Below are positions 44,972 through 55,814 of a DNA stretch of 64,000 bases, piece by piece. A program made the position numbers and the translations under genes. The stretch lies in assembly GCF_000003195.3 (NCBI RefSeq), contig NC_012874.2:56453797-56517796 (forward strand), in the 5' to 3' direction. The DNA is from Sorghum bicolor. Its lineage: Eukaryota; Streptophyta; Magnoliopsida; Poales; Poaceae. The notes beneath the pieces were generated by a model, which ran no database searches, was not told the DNA's origin, and was given only the letters and a program-made list of their open reading frames with translations. How positions within the stretch are numbered: position 1 is the stretch's first letter; each line of letters opens with the position of its first letter.

Positions 44972-45521
44972 TGTTGACGGTTGTTAACCATCAAAATTAT
45001 ATGTCAACTAAGGAGAAGAAAGGGGATAAAAACTGAACATCACCATGGACTTAGGGTTTCTACTGACAATTTCCATGAATTTTGATGAATGTCTATTTCT
45101 ACAGGGGGTTATCGGAATAATAACAAAAGGAGGTGCCCTGAAACCTAGGACCCACCTACCATAGGGCAGGGGCAGGCGCCTAGGTGACCTAGACCAATCA
45201 GGTGCAGTCTCGCGGATCCTGCCTCCACCGACTTTGAGGATTAATCTTAAGCGCACGTTTAAGTCAGTTTGATCCAAGGTGGTGCTTCCTAGGGGGCTAT
45301 AAATACAAGCCTACCCCCCTAGAGGAGAGCTTAGAATTGAAAGAGAAAAACATAATTATATTTTTATTCTCATTTGAGAATTAGAGGGAGCCATTAGAGC
45401 CAGGGATTAGAGATAGACTAGCTACTCCTAATCTTCATCTTCTACATAGGTTAGATTAGATAGAGAAAGAGTCTGGGCGCATGTGTTCGGAATTTCCATA
45501 TCTTAGTTATCAGATATTGGT
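44972..45521 (+). repeat. 3' LTR, truncated
   Basis: Matches 29742 onward with an internal gap of about 80 bases. After ATCAGATATTGGTGTG it runs into (TA)n and does not return to LTR sequence, so its last 900 bases are missing. Confidence 0.82.
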
Positions 45522-45527
45522 GTGTAT

Positions 45528-45558
<31 letters not shown>
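45522..45558. repeat. (TA)n microsatellite
   Basis: About 37 bases of alternating TA with one AA break, at the point where the 3' LTR is lost. Confidence 0.9.
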
Positions 45559-46029
45559 GGAAGTAGGAAAAATTTACCTAAGGTGCATTTTTTATACTCT
45601 CTCCCATATATGTAAACGGGTATGTCAATTATCCAATAGCGTCACCAGGCGCATCACCAGACTAACCATCGGTGCGCACCCAAGCACCTGGCCACGAAAT
45701 TTTCGGTTGCATGCCGCCATGCAGGCTTACATGCATTTGATGGTAGGATGCTCTAAACAGATCGGTGCAGACGACTTATTTCAAATTTTTGGTATGTGTC
45801 AGTTACATACTACTATTTTTTGTACGTACGTACTATTTTGAGAACAAATTACCAAAGTATGTGTACATACACAGTATATGGGCTGCATGAAAATGCAAAC
45901 ATGTTTGTTTTTTCGGGGCTAGACCCATTAAAGAATGACGTTATTTACCACACTGGTTTTTTTAATTTGTGAGCAGTTTACGGCCGGTTGTTGTCTTATC
46001 TGGTTTTCAAGTTATGATTATGTATATTT

Positions 46030-46205
46030 TGGAATGGAGCATCGCGCATACTTTTTACAATAGAGTATTTACATATACATTTTGTAATAGGGTATCTATA
46101 CATACTTTTTGTAATAGAGTATATGTACATACATTTTAGAATGAGTATCCTTACATACTTCTTAGAATAAAGTATTTGTATATACTATTTGGAATGGAAT
46201 GCATA
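46030..46205. repeat. Degenerate tandem repeats, unit about 28-30 bp
   Basis: Five to six imperfect copies of a unit like TTTTGTAATAGAGTATNTACATACA. Non-coding. Confidence 0.7.
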
Positions 46206-46409
46206 CACCAAGATTTAGATAGTATAAGTGCATACTTAAACCAAACAATCGGAGTATATGTGCATACAGAGATATGTATTTAACTATTTTTTATTAGAAT
46301 AAATAAAATATGTGTACATAATGATTGAAGCACATGCAGTACGAGTTCATACATGTTCCACGGAAAAAAGTCATAATTGTGAACCTAGCTTGAAATAAAC
46401 AAAATTTAA

Positions 46410-46505
46410 GTCAGGTGCGATCGATCCATAAGATGAGAGAAACGTCCGTCTCTAGAAGCAAGTCAGACGCGATCCATCAGATGAGACAAACGCCGTCTCC
46501 AGAAC
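46410..46505. repeat. Tandem duplication of about 45 bp
   Basis: Two similar copies containing GCGATC(GATC)CAT, AGATGAGA, AAACG and CCGTCTC, each starting AGTCAG. Confidence 0.65.
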
Positions 46506-47161
46506 GAGATGATGGGATCAATCTGCCCATTCCAGCTTGTATAGAATAGAGAGCACCATGATCACTGGTCTCTGCAGCCCTTTGAAACGGTGGTGGACAA
46601 AAAAAATTAATTATTAACTCTAGAAAAATCTCAGAAATCCAATTTCTACGGATCATACACGGATTCTTACATCTCGCTGCTCCCTGATCTTATCCGAAGA
46701 GACCATCTCGCCGCTCCGTGATCTGTAAGACCAAGGAACTTGACGCCAGGCCTCGCCTGATGCTAAAAACTACAAATAAGTAATATACTACTAGAGAAAA
46801 CAACATTGATTTTGCTACATTAAATCAATACCTTGTCATCAGGGATGATACACACGTTCATAGGCCGATCTCTCGCCGTGATCCTCCAAGATGAGATGGG
46901 AATGAATGCGAAACGAAGGAAGCAGGACCTAGTGAGCCAACGAGACGACGCCGCAGGCGACGGTGAATGTTGTATTGCTTGCGAACGCTCTAAAAACTGT
47001 CAGATTTTCTAATATATATATAGAGGATTAATGGGCCGGGTCATTTTTTTAAAACCCGCTAAGCAACCTGCCACCGCAGTCAGCCGTGAGCGTTTGTCAG
47101 ACCTACGTATGCATGATTAGAAAGAGGGAGTAACTACTCCAAGAGAGTAGAAAAAATTTTA

Positions 47162-47181
47162 ATATATATATATATATATAG
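47162..47181. repeat. (TA)n microsatellite
   Basis: Twenty bases of alternating TA closing the block at 45559-47161. Confidence 0.85.
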
Positions 47182-47434
47182 ACTTATTAGTATTTATAGC
47201 TAGCTACAAAATATGATATTTTGTAACCGGACCAGAACTTAGCAATCTGATACGCACCGCAACTCGTCAGCGAGCCGAAGGACAGCTCACGTGTGTTGGC
47301 TAAAAAATAGGAAATGACTTTCATTCAGGTGGTCCCCACATCCTAATGCCCATGCATTCGTTTAATCCCGAGATTTTCGCCACCCAAGAATGCAGCCACG
47401 AAAACACATTTTGCTTCTTCCTGCTGGAGACGTT

Positions 47435-48085
47435 CACCACACAGAACCCTGACCGGCGGTGCGCGTCATCCCCAAGGGATTCCGGCGACCAGCGGCTACC
47501 CTGCGACGGCGGTCTGGCCCCTCCGTGACGCGACCGGCGGCCTGGCCTCTCCGCGATTCGAACGGTGGCCGCTGTGCTCCTCCGCGCTGCGATCGGCGGT
47601 AGCCTCGCTCCCTGTGAAGACGACGCTGGGCTCCGACGTCAACCGACTTTTGCTTCGTCCGCGGTTCGCAGTTGCGGACTTTCTTGCAGCGCGCCTTGCA
47701 TGGACGATGGCGGAAGAGGGATGGCTTCGCGCGGTGCGGCGCTCCTTCTGCCGGCGTCGGCCCTGCAGCCCCACGACGCGACCGGCGGCGGCCAGGCAAC
47801 TAGGCGACCGGCGTTGGCCCTGCCACCCCACGACGCGACCGGAGGCGGACTTGGTCCCTCGGCGATGCGACCGGCGGAGGCGCTGCTCCATCGCGCTGCC
47901 CCGTGCGAATAGCAGCCCCGGCTTTTGTGCACGGCGGGCAGATATGGTACCTATCGGCAATGTCATCTTGCTCCCGACGCCGATTTGTCGCCTGGTATAC
48001 GCTGATGGTGCACCTAGGGGCGGCGGCGGTTCCTCCAACGACGACGGTCACGGCAGGAGCGATGCCGGCCGGCCGCAATAAATTC
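47435..48085. repeat. GC-rich block of imperfect CGACGCGACCGGCGG repeats
   Basis: About 650 bases, far richer in GC than the flanks. A motif like GCGACCGGCGG recurs at least six times, spaced 30-70 bases and often preceded by CCTCCG or CACCCCACGA. Long frames on both strands (up to 180 codons) are a by-product of high GC and show no family. Could be a captured gene or promoter fragment. Confidence 0.55.
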
Positions 48086-48216
48086 TCAACAATGGCGAGT
48101 ACGAGAGCCGCGCGCCGGACACGGCATTTTTCAGAGATATTGTTTGCACTTGCCAACATTATTCTCGTAATTTAGCATATAATTTTGTAGTTCATTGTCA
48201 GCACCATTCTCGTAAA

Positions 48217-48260
48217 AGAAACATGTGGATCTTTTTAAGAAACATGTGGATCTTTTTAAG
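48217..48260. repeat. Perfect 21-bp-period tandem duplication
   Basis: Two copies of AGAAACATGTGGATCTTTTT plus AAG, overlapping with period 21. A further related ACATGTTTCTTAAGAAACAT palindrome follows at about 48271. Confidence 0.85.
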
Positions 48261-48261
48261 A

Positions 48262-49002
48262 TGATACTGTACATGTTTCTTAAGAAACATTGCTGCTGCT
48301 CATCACGGTTCTCGTAATGTTTTTGATGCGTTATAAATACTAATTGGTGCTTTAAAACTTTGAGTCCAAATATTAAGTATTACTATCGTAAAATCATTTC
48401 GATATTGTAGTATCAGAAAAACCACGTTTGACGGGTAGATTCGGATCCAAATTATCATCTTGAGACATTCAAATATCGTAACTAGAGTTTTATCGTAGAA
48501 TGGTCGAAATATTATAGTAACTAGTTATCATAAACGATCTGACATCAATTTAGATTACCGTAAACATAATTTTACCGTAAATCAATAACGATCCGATCTA
48601 CCAAAAAATATCGTAACTGTTTCCTAAAAAAAAAAATTATCGTAACTATTTTATAGAAGTACTGTACTACTAAACAATGGTGGCCTAGTAAATCATTTAA
48701 TTTAATATACGATAGGTTTGTATTTGCTTTTAGTATTCTCGTAATACTTGCATGTATGTCACCAGCCGCACTAGTACACCAGCATGTCTGTTCACGTAAC
48801 ACATCCGTACACGCTTTGCATGCATGGTACGGTGTGAAGCCCTCATAATTATTCCAAATATCGAGCGTCATTAATTACGGTAATTACCTGTAGCGTTGAT
48901 CCCGCATGCATGCAGCGGAAAGAGGGAAGCAGCAGTAACGTGGTTTGGGGTTGCATGCCTGGCTCGATCGGATCGGAAATCACGGTGCGGTCCATTGGCC
49001 TG
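48262..49002. other. About 740 bases without recognised feature
   Basis: AT-rich sequence with frequent TCGTAA/ACCGTAA words; no gene, RNA or terminal repeat recognised. Confidence 0.4.
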
Positions 49003-49031
49003 GATATATATATATATATATATATATATTG
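49003..49031. repeat. (TA)n microsatellite
   Basis: Uninterrupted alternating TA of about 29 bases. A second tract lies at 49165-49194. Confidence 0.9.
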
Positions 49032-49164
49032 GAGATGTGAGTTAGTTGGGAAAAAACTTGTGATGAACTATGTAAGATACAATTGGAGATGAGATACAAC
49101 CATGTCCATTGATGAACAATCTGTGTATTGTGTGTAATGAACAGTTTTATGATCAATCTTGTAT

Positions 49165-49194
49165 GTATGTATATATATATATATATATATATAT
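49165..49194. repeat. (TA)n microsatellite
   Basis: About 30 bases of alternating TA after GTATGTATG. Confidence 0.9.
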
Positions 49195-49304
49195 GTTATT
49201 TCTACAATATCAATGTATATTTATATCTGTGATTCTATATATCAGTGATGTCCTGGCTGTATTGTGAGCTACAGACCTATCGGCACGAAACATATCCGTA
49301 GTAT

Positions 49305-50597
49305 CACTACTACAAAAAACAATAACTGTGGTGGACGTTTTGTATTTACCATGGCGACCGCCACGTGCATAAGGTCACGGTTAATCGTGGCTTAACTGAG
49401 ACAGTTCTAAGAACCTCCTCAGTTAATCTTATTTACCGTGTCGGACGACCTAAGGCAACCGTCACGGTAAATACATATTAACCGTGGCAGTTGCCTTAAA
49501 CTGCCCTCGGTTAATTTTCCAGAAAAACCTAAATTAAATACATATTAACTGTGGCGGTTGCCTTAAAATGCCTGCCTCGGTTAATGTTCATGAAAAAACC
49601 CAAAAAACTAAAAAACTTGCAACTTTGCAGAATCAAACCTAAGACCTCTCATTCAACACTATCACCCTCTACCACCACACCACACAGTTATTTATGTATA
49701 TATATAATACACTATCTTTTTATATCAATATTTCGTAATCTTACACTTGGTATTTTTACTACTAAATAAACTCAAACGAAAAAACTTCTAACCACAAAGT
49801 TTTAAATCTTGTCGAGTACTACAACTTTGGTATATCATGGATCGCTATCAGAGGTAGTTTGAAAAAAATCAAAAAATTAAGCCTTAAAATATGTGAATTT
49901 CAAACACATATTTGAGACTCTAGGTGACTTTAAATCAAAAACTCATAAATATCAAACTTGTAGATCAGATGAAGCACTAGAACCTTGATATTAACTATGT
50001 GAACATTGGAGATCATTTAGGAATTCAAAATTTTAAATTTCAAAATACATAACCTTCGAACACATGTTTGACAATCTAACATATTCAAATTAAAAACTTT
50101 TCAACTATATAAAGTTGTAGATTCTATCGATAACTATAACTTTTTTGTAATTATAAATTTTAAATTTCAAAATCTGCACACTTAAAATAATATTTTTAGA
50201 CCCTATACAGTTTCAATTCATAAAATTTTCAACCACAAAGTTGTAGATCACATCGAGAGCTACAATTTTGATATAAAATTTGTCTTCATCCGAATTCATA
50301 TGAAAAGTTATGACTTATTTTTTGTTGTAAGTATTAACCGAGGCAGACATTGTAAAGTACCCACTACGGTTAATGAGCTATTAACCGTGGCTGGCATTAT
50401 AAGCAAAAGTAACCACGGTTAATGAGCTATTAACCGTGGTTTCCTTACAACGTCTGCCACAGTTAATTATTAATCGTGACGGTTCTCAAGTGGGCTGGCC
50501 GGCTTTAGCCAGCCGTGAATAACCGTAGCGGACAAAAATAACGTCCGCCTCGTAGCCCTTATATGAAACATAACGCAAAATAAAACGTGTAGTAGTT
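49305..50597. mobile_element. Non-autonomous CACTA element (TSD TAT)
   Basis: A 1,293-bp element: the left end is CACTACTACAAAAAAC, and the right end inverted reads AACTACTACACG (one changed terminal base). It is flanked by TAT on both sides, the 3-bp duplication of CACTA elements. Subterminal regions (49320-49590 and 50330-50560) carry TTAACCGTGGC/GCCACGGTTAA-type repeats in both orientations. The AT-rich middle has no coding capacity. It needs transposase in trans. Its repeats differ from the ACAGGCGGTT family of CACTA-1 and CACTA-2. Confidence 0.85.
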
Positions 50598-50658
50598 TAT
50601 TTTTCTTTCTATAGATAGGTCTGTGGCCTGGACACGTCTATGGTAGGCAACATACTAC

Positions 50659-50930
50659 CACTAGTACAGAGAGATACTATACTGGCGGTTCGCAACCCCT
50701 TTGTACAGGCAGATTGACGAACCGCCAGTGGCTATAGGCCTGTGGAAATAAAAGTTTCCACAGGCGGTTAACTGAGAACCGCCTGTACAAACAGATTTCT
50801 ACAGGCGGTTCAGTTATGATATCCGCCTGTGGAAATCAATTTCTACAGGCGGTTCTGTTATGAGAACCGCCTGTAGAAATTGGATTCTACAGGCAGTTCT
50901 CATAACAAAACCGCCCGTGGTAAGATTTTC
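50659..50930 (-). repeat. CACTA-2 left terminal inverted repeat and subterminal hairpins
   Basis: About nine CTACAGGCGGTT-type motifs in alternating orientation. One pair (50839-50856 and 50863-50880) forms a perfect 18-bp inverted repeat with a six-base loop. Confidence 0.9.
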
Positions 50931-51158
50931 CAATTTAACCCTATTTTCCAGCAAACCCTATTTTTAATATATATATATATATGTATATTATATACATTAA
51001 TATTGAAACTATGTTAGGCTACAAGATTCAACCAATGCAACATGCAATATATTTATATATACCATTACTTTATACATAAAATTATATTAATTACAAACAT
51101 CACACATCAATGTTTTTTGTTTACAGACATATGAGGTTTCACATCTGAAACCTCTGCT
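50931..51158 (-). other. 3' untranslated region of the TnpA/Ulp1 gene
   Basis: AT-rich sequence between the subterminal repeats and the last recognised codons; includes a (TA)n tract at about 50972. No separate feature. Confidence 0.4.
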
Positions 51159-52285
51159 CTAATAACCCGATCGAGATAGCTTTAGCCTACTAATATCTCT
51201 TAGCGCTATAAACTCAGACTTTGCTAGGACGCTGGTCGGGTCGTGATATTTCCCTTCGGTGGGAATAGCTTCTCTCAAGAGAAAAGTGCAGAGGTCCTCA
51301 ACTATGTTATATAAAACAGCTTGAGTCACGCTCTTCGCCTTTTCCAACTCATGTTGCTGCAGAGGAAGTTAGAAACATCATAAATTTATAGTTCATATAA
51401 CACATGCTTAGCAACAAAAAATGACACAAATAATATAAACGACTATTAGAGCAATACCTTAGAAGGGTTAGTTACATATCTTCCGGTCTCTCTCATGAAC
51501 TCGCCGACGTAGAATCCACAGTGGACCGATCCGACTGGTTGCTTATGGCACTGATGTATGACAAAAAAGTGGATATTTATTAGTTGCAACATCGTCATAT
51601 GCATATTATATTTATAAAAGACAGCTTGTGATATTTTGGTACGTACCGGCCATTTATAAAATAATCTCAATGGCTGCCCCGGTTCTGATGAATCACACCT
51701 TCCACCTTTGATCTTATAATACCTATAGGCCCTATAGTATCGAATACACAATCCTGAAGTTATTCTGAAACTCTTATAAAAGTAGGTATTAATATTTAAT
51801 GTACTCAGCTTACCGTTCCAAGTGTGTAATAAATTTTGCATAACTTGAAGGATCATAGTCTGCAGAGTCTAGGACTAGCACACGTCCTAGACTAGGATTA
51901 ATGAGGAGGCAGATCCAGTGGTCCTTGAGAGAATCGAATTTATGATGCAAGTGCCCATTGAAATTACTAATACGACGATGAATACAAATTGACACTTACC
52001 CAAAGTTGTATGGGGCAACAACACATTCTCGATCTTGATACTTGAGCAGTGCCAAGGCTATGTAGAGGTCGTATTTACATTCATAATCTAGACGACTTTC
52101 ATCTATTATCTTCTTACGCTCAGCGGGGTCCAAACCTTCTAAGGAGTCGTGTTTGTCTCCGATTCTGAAGTTGTGCTGCTCCTCGCATATCTTCATCGGG
52201 CTCAGATACGCAACCCTTCCGGATCTAAACCGTACCGCATCTCTTGTTGTTCAAAATTCATTCTGCAATGAGCACTTGTATGTTA
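51159..52285 (-). CDS. Ulp1-like (C48) protease exons of CACTA-2
   Basis: Several exons with clear splice signals encode the C-terminal part of the second gene. Exon 52285-51994 ends VAPYNFG then GTAAGT. The next contains [20 protein letters not shown], with the catalytic His (HW) and Asp (LDS). The exon near 51570-51450 contains [16 protein letters not shown] with the Gln and catalytic Cys. The last, from about 51347, reads [17 protein letters not shown] and ends at 51159. All four C48 active-site residues are present. Ulp1 enzymes remove SUMO; such domains are known in plant CACTA and MULE elements. An in-frame TGA four codons into the exon starting at 52285 may be decay or a wrong border. 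Confidence 0.82.
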
Positions 52286-52342
52286 GATGTTGAAAATTGA
52301 TGCAACTCATGAATTATTACAAAGAGATGGTACGAGTGACAC

Positions 52343-54577
52343 TTACAATGCAAACACGGTTACCAGCTGCACGTCTAGTCTCTGCAGGTTTATCATTAGC
52401 CACATGTCCTTGAAGGTAACGATTGCCTTTGTCCGCTCACTGTTGAATGTTGTTGGTGGTATAATCACATTGATCGTGTGAATGCCTACAGAAGCTGCTC
52501 TCATATACATATACCAGTCATGCATCCTTTTTATACCAACTGGGATCTTTTTCAGTTTGTCCCAACTAAGTAGTGGTCTGCCTGGCTCATATTTAGTAGG
52601 GACATATTTGTAATCATCCTTCGTTGGTGGCCTGATATTGACAATACGTGTTTCAAAGCTTTTCGACCCCTCCTTCTCATGCTCTGCTAAGTCAACAAGT
52701 TTCGAAGTGCGGCTCCTTGCAATTCCGGACAGAAATAGGGCCGTACCAGCGGCCTTCTTCTTTGGCTCGAACGGGGAAACCAATTTGGGGACCGAGAGTT
52801 TTGTTTTCTTTGGTTGCGGTGGTGTCTTATCATCATTTTTTGGTGCCGGTGGTGTGGAAGATTGCGGTGTTGAAGCATGGGGTTTAGGTGATGGTGGTGA
52901 AGCCTGGGGTTTAGGTGATGGTGGGGGAGTGGGTTTTGATGGTGGCGGGGATGGTGGTTGAGGCATTATTGGTGATGGTGGTGGTGGGGATTGTGGATGC
53001 AAGATTGGAGAGGTTGGTGGAGTGGGAAGAGATGTGGGATGGGACGACTCCTGAGTCTGCGGCACTTCTCGGGGTGATGGTTCTGGTACCTGAGATAGCA
53101 GGACGTCCCGTCGAGGCCAAAGAATAAAATTCTTGATAGCTTGTCCCAGTTTCTCAATGCCCTCGGGACTGGGAATGTCTAGCATGTCGTCCTCATATCC
53201 TTGGACAACTGTCAACACTTCCACCCTGCAGTAGTCCTCAGGGATCTCACTACCATGGAATTGACGCCCCGGGATCGCAAGTCCTGTGGCTACTTCTCTT
53301 GTACGATTATTGTTAAAACCATACCTTGTGACTAGGGAGCAAGGCACAGGACTATCGATCTCATCAACTGGATAGCGGACCTTGTCTCCGGTAGAGGCAA
53401 TACTACTCGGGACGACCGGAGCTTGTTCTGTTGTTGTCGGGGCCACGACTAGCTGCATTTGAGGAGGCTGCTGGCCACTTAATTGGCTAGACATTGCGGT
53501 CGCCAATCGCTGCATCAACTCAGGAGGAGGATTGGGGAGGATTTTAGACATCACCTCTTCGACTTCTCTCTTAGCATCCTCCTTAAAATAATTAGACATT
53601 TCTGCCTTGTAGCGATCCCGTTTCCTATACATTGCTTCCCACTCTGGTCCGAATCCTTCTTTTGATGAGATGCCTCGTACACGACCAGGATGCTCTGGGT
53701 TACCCAGAGCAACAGTAAGGACATCTTTCTCCCTTTGGGGCTTAAATTCGCTCGCTTTCTACTTAGCTGCCACAGCAAAAATATTCTTCGCTGCCTCTTC
53801 GACCATTGGGTCAGAAAATGATAAGCTAGACTTGGCTTCCTTTGCCGGTACACGAGCACGAATCCACCTCGAGCCCCGGCGACCAAGTTGGTCAGGAAGC
53901 GCTGGCAGACCATTAGCCCTCTGCGCTTCATCCTCTTGCTCCCATTGGGCAAGCTTGCGCTGGTAACCACCTGTGCCTAGGTGATGGTGGTACTTGTTCC
54001 TTTTTGCAAGCTCAGATTTAGATTCGCTCAAAGCTTTGAACTCCTCGGTACTCCTCTGCTCTAAAAACACCGCCCATTGACCAGCAGTGATTTTATACCT
54101 TTTTGTCGGGTCCAATCCTTTCTTTGCCCACTTAGAATTCAACTCGGACTTGTAATTCCTAAACATGATTCCCCACTGCTTCAATGTGTACTCCTTTACT
54201 AGGTCTTCTGAACCCTGAGGTAAAACAAACCTTGTAAGCAGCTTGTCCCACATTCTTGTGATTTCATTTTGGTCCACTTTTGCCCACTCCCTGACTGTGA
54301 TGTCAAGATGGTCCCTAACTAAGAATCGAAGTGCGTTACGCCACTTAGGTAAGGCCTCTGGAGGAGCTAGGGGTTGTCCTGTCGGGCTCACATCTGTAAT
54401 TCTAAATGTGACTTTTGGAAACTGATTCAATCCTCTGTCACCTCGTTTCCTTTTCCTATCATCAGTCTTCTCGGTGGTCTTCTCGGTGGTTGTCTCCGTC
54501 GTCGGTTCGGGTGCACCTTCATGTGTGAATTCTTCCTGGGATAGGATCTCTTTCAGCTCATGAAACTGAGATAACAC
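52343..54577 (-). CDS. CACTA-2 TnpA-like plant transposase (Ptta/En/Spm type)
   Basis: One frame runs 745 codons, interrupted only by TAG at 53759-53761. The first half carries the plant transposase (PF03004-like) domain: LPKWRNALRFLVRDHLDITV, WDKLLTRFVLP, then, across the stop, ALGNPEHPGRVRG, a hallmark of the family. The second half has a Pro/Ser-rich linker (about 53100-52750, PPPPSPIMPQPPSPPPSKP) and a basic stretch. It leads by a splice donor (GTAAGT at about 52344) into the Ulp1 exons. By analogy with Spm TnpA it should bind subterminal repeats and help TNP2. Confidence 0.85.
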
Positions 54578-54642
54578 CTCCTGTTCATGTTAAAAGTTAA
54601 ACACATAAATCATTCTTGTACATATACTGAGGGACATAAAAG

Positions 54643-54942
54643 TTAGAAAGATTTAATTATGGATGAGTAATTCATCACCTCATCTACTTCTGGAATGTAA
54701 TCAGGGTCACGTTCTAATTCACGACGAGCGTTCCTCTCTATGCGAGGATCTGGAATGTCGCTAGGGGAGGTCTCGTACGAAGGACTTGATTCACGTTCTT
54801 TTGCATTCTCTGTGTGGTCCGACCCTTGCGCTTGCTCGGTGCTGTGTGATACGTGCACCTTCTCTATGTGGTCCGAACCTTTTGCCGGTGCTTGGTCGAT
54901 GCCGTCAGACCCTGACGCTTGGTTTGGGGTTGGAGAAGTCAT
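54643..54942 (-). CDS. First coding exon of the CACTA-2 TnpA/Ulp1 gene
   Basis: Starts MTSPTPNQASGSDGIDQAPA and encodes up to 99 residues of Ser/Glu/Asp-rich, probably disordered sequence with two SDH-(I/T)-E-(K/N) repeats. A donor-like GTGATG at about 54677 (after PEVDE) and acceptor-like sequence before 54577 suggest splicing to the transposase exon. The function is unknown; low-complexity N-termini are common in these proteins. Confidence 0.6.
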   Translation of the reverse strand: MTSPTPNQASGSDGIDQAPAKGSDHIEKVHVSHSTEQAQGSDHTENAKERESSPSYETSPSDIPDPRIERNARRELERDPDYIPEVDEVMNYSSIIKSF

Positions 54943-54959
54943 CGTGATAATCTATTCAA

Positions 54960-55814
54960 ATAATTACTTAGCATTATAAATAATGTATATACATAGACAC
55001 TTAAACTAAAAGCAAATATTAATTGTTTATTATTTTTACACATAAATAAATATATGCAATTTACATATATATATAATTGCATTATAAATAATTGGATTAT
55101 AAAAAAGAAATAATAACTACTTAGCTTATGCTATAATGTATATACATAGACATTTAAACTAAAAGCAAATATGAATTGCATTGTAAATAATATATATACA
55201 ATTAATAATTTTAAGAAAAATAAAACATCATATACATCAAATAAGAAAAATAAAAATTAATTATTTAGGATATGCACAATGTATATTTATCTAAGACAAT
55301 TAACAATTAATAATTATTTAGGACAATTAATAATTTTAAGAAAAATAAAATATCATATACATTTATCTAGGACAATTAATAATTATTAATTATTTAGGAC
55401 AATTAATAATTATTTAGGACAATTAATAATTAATAATACATCATATATATTTATTTAGAACAATTAATAATTATTTAGGACAATTATACATCATATACAT
55501 CAAATAAGAAAAATAAAAAATAATTATTTAGGATATGCATAATGTATATAAGAAAAATAAAACATCATATACATTTATTTAGGACAATTAATAATTATTT
55601 AAGACAATTAATAATTTTAAGAAAAATAAAACATTATATACATTTATCTAGGACAATTAATAATTAATAATTAGTTATGACATATATAGCACAATTAATA
55701 ATTAATAATACATCATATATATTTATTTAAAACAATTAATAATTATTTATAACAATTATACATCATATACATCAAATAAGAAAAATAAAAAATAAAAAAT
55801 AAAAAAATAAAACA
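54960..55814. repeat. AT-rich imperfect repeats inside CACTA-2
   Basis: About 850 bases, dominated by recurrences of TTTAGGACAATTAATAATTA and AGAAAAATAAAACATCATAT. They lie between the GC island and the second gene's first exon, so they may be its leader or first intron. Confidence 0.8.

Larger units (their letters stand above)
29742..45521 (+). mobile_element. Non-autonomous Athila-type LTR element with nested LINE and hAT
   Basis: The LTR starting TATTGACGGTTGTTAACC at 29742 recurs at 44972 (TGTTGACGGTTGTTAACC), the second preceded by a polypurine tract. Between them are a degenerate PBS, gag, protease and an ATHILA ORF-1-like ORF, but no RT, RNase H or integrase. A LINE (32090-39153) splits gag and a hAT-type element (44259-44820) sits before the 3' LTR. 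The 3' LTR is truncated at a (TA)n tract. The LTR ends and PBS area resemble those of the Athila element at 8220-17444, so a relative may have supplied enzymes in trans (inference). Confidence 0.85.
45559..47161. mobile_element. (TA)n-flanked block, candidate unknown element
   Basis: About 1.6 kb between (TA)n tracts at 45522-45558 and 47162-47181. The inner borders are GGAAGTAGGAAAAATTTACC and, inverted, TTAAAATTTTTTCTACTCTC; the similarity is weak. Inside are degenerate tandem repeats (46030-46205) and a duplicated 45-bp segment (46410-46505). No coding region. Microsatellite-targeting elements such as rice Micron are known in grasses; membership is not shown. Confidence 0.35.

Noticed and set aside
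47434..48159. Host gene in the GC-rich block
   Set aside because: Long frames exist on both strands at once, as expected from GC content, with low-complexity Arg/Ala/Pro translations and no start or splice context.
52638..53127. Plus-strand glycine/valine-rich frames
   Set aside because: They are the reverse of the proline-rich linker of the TnpA/Ulp1 gene.
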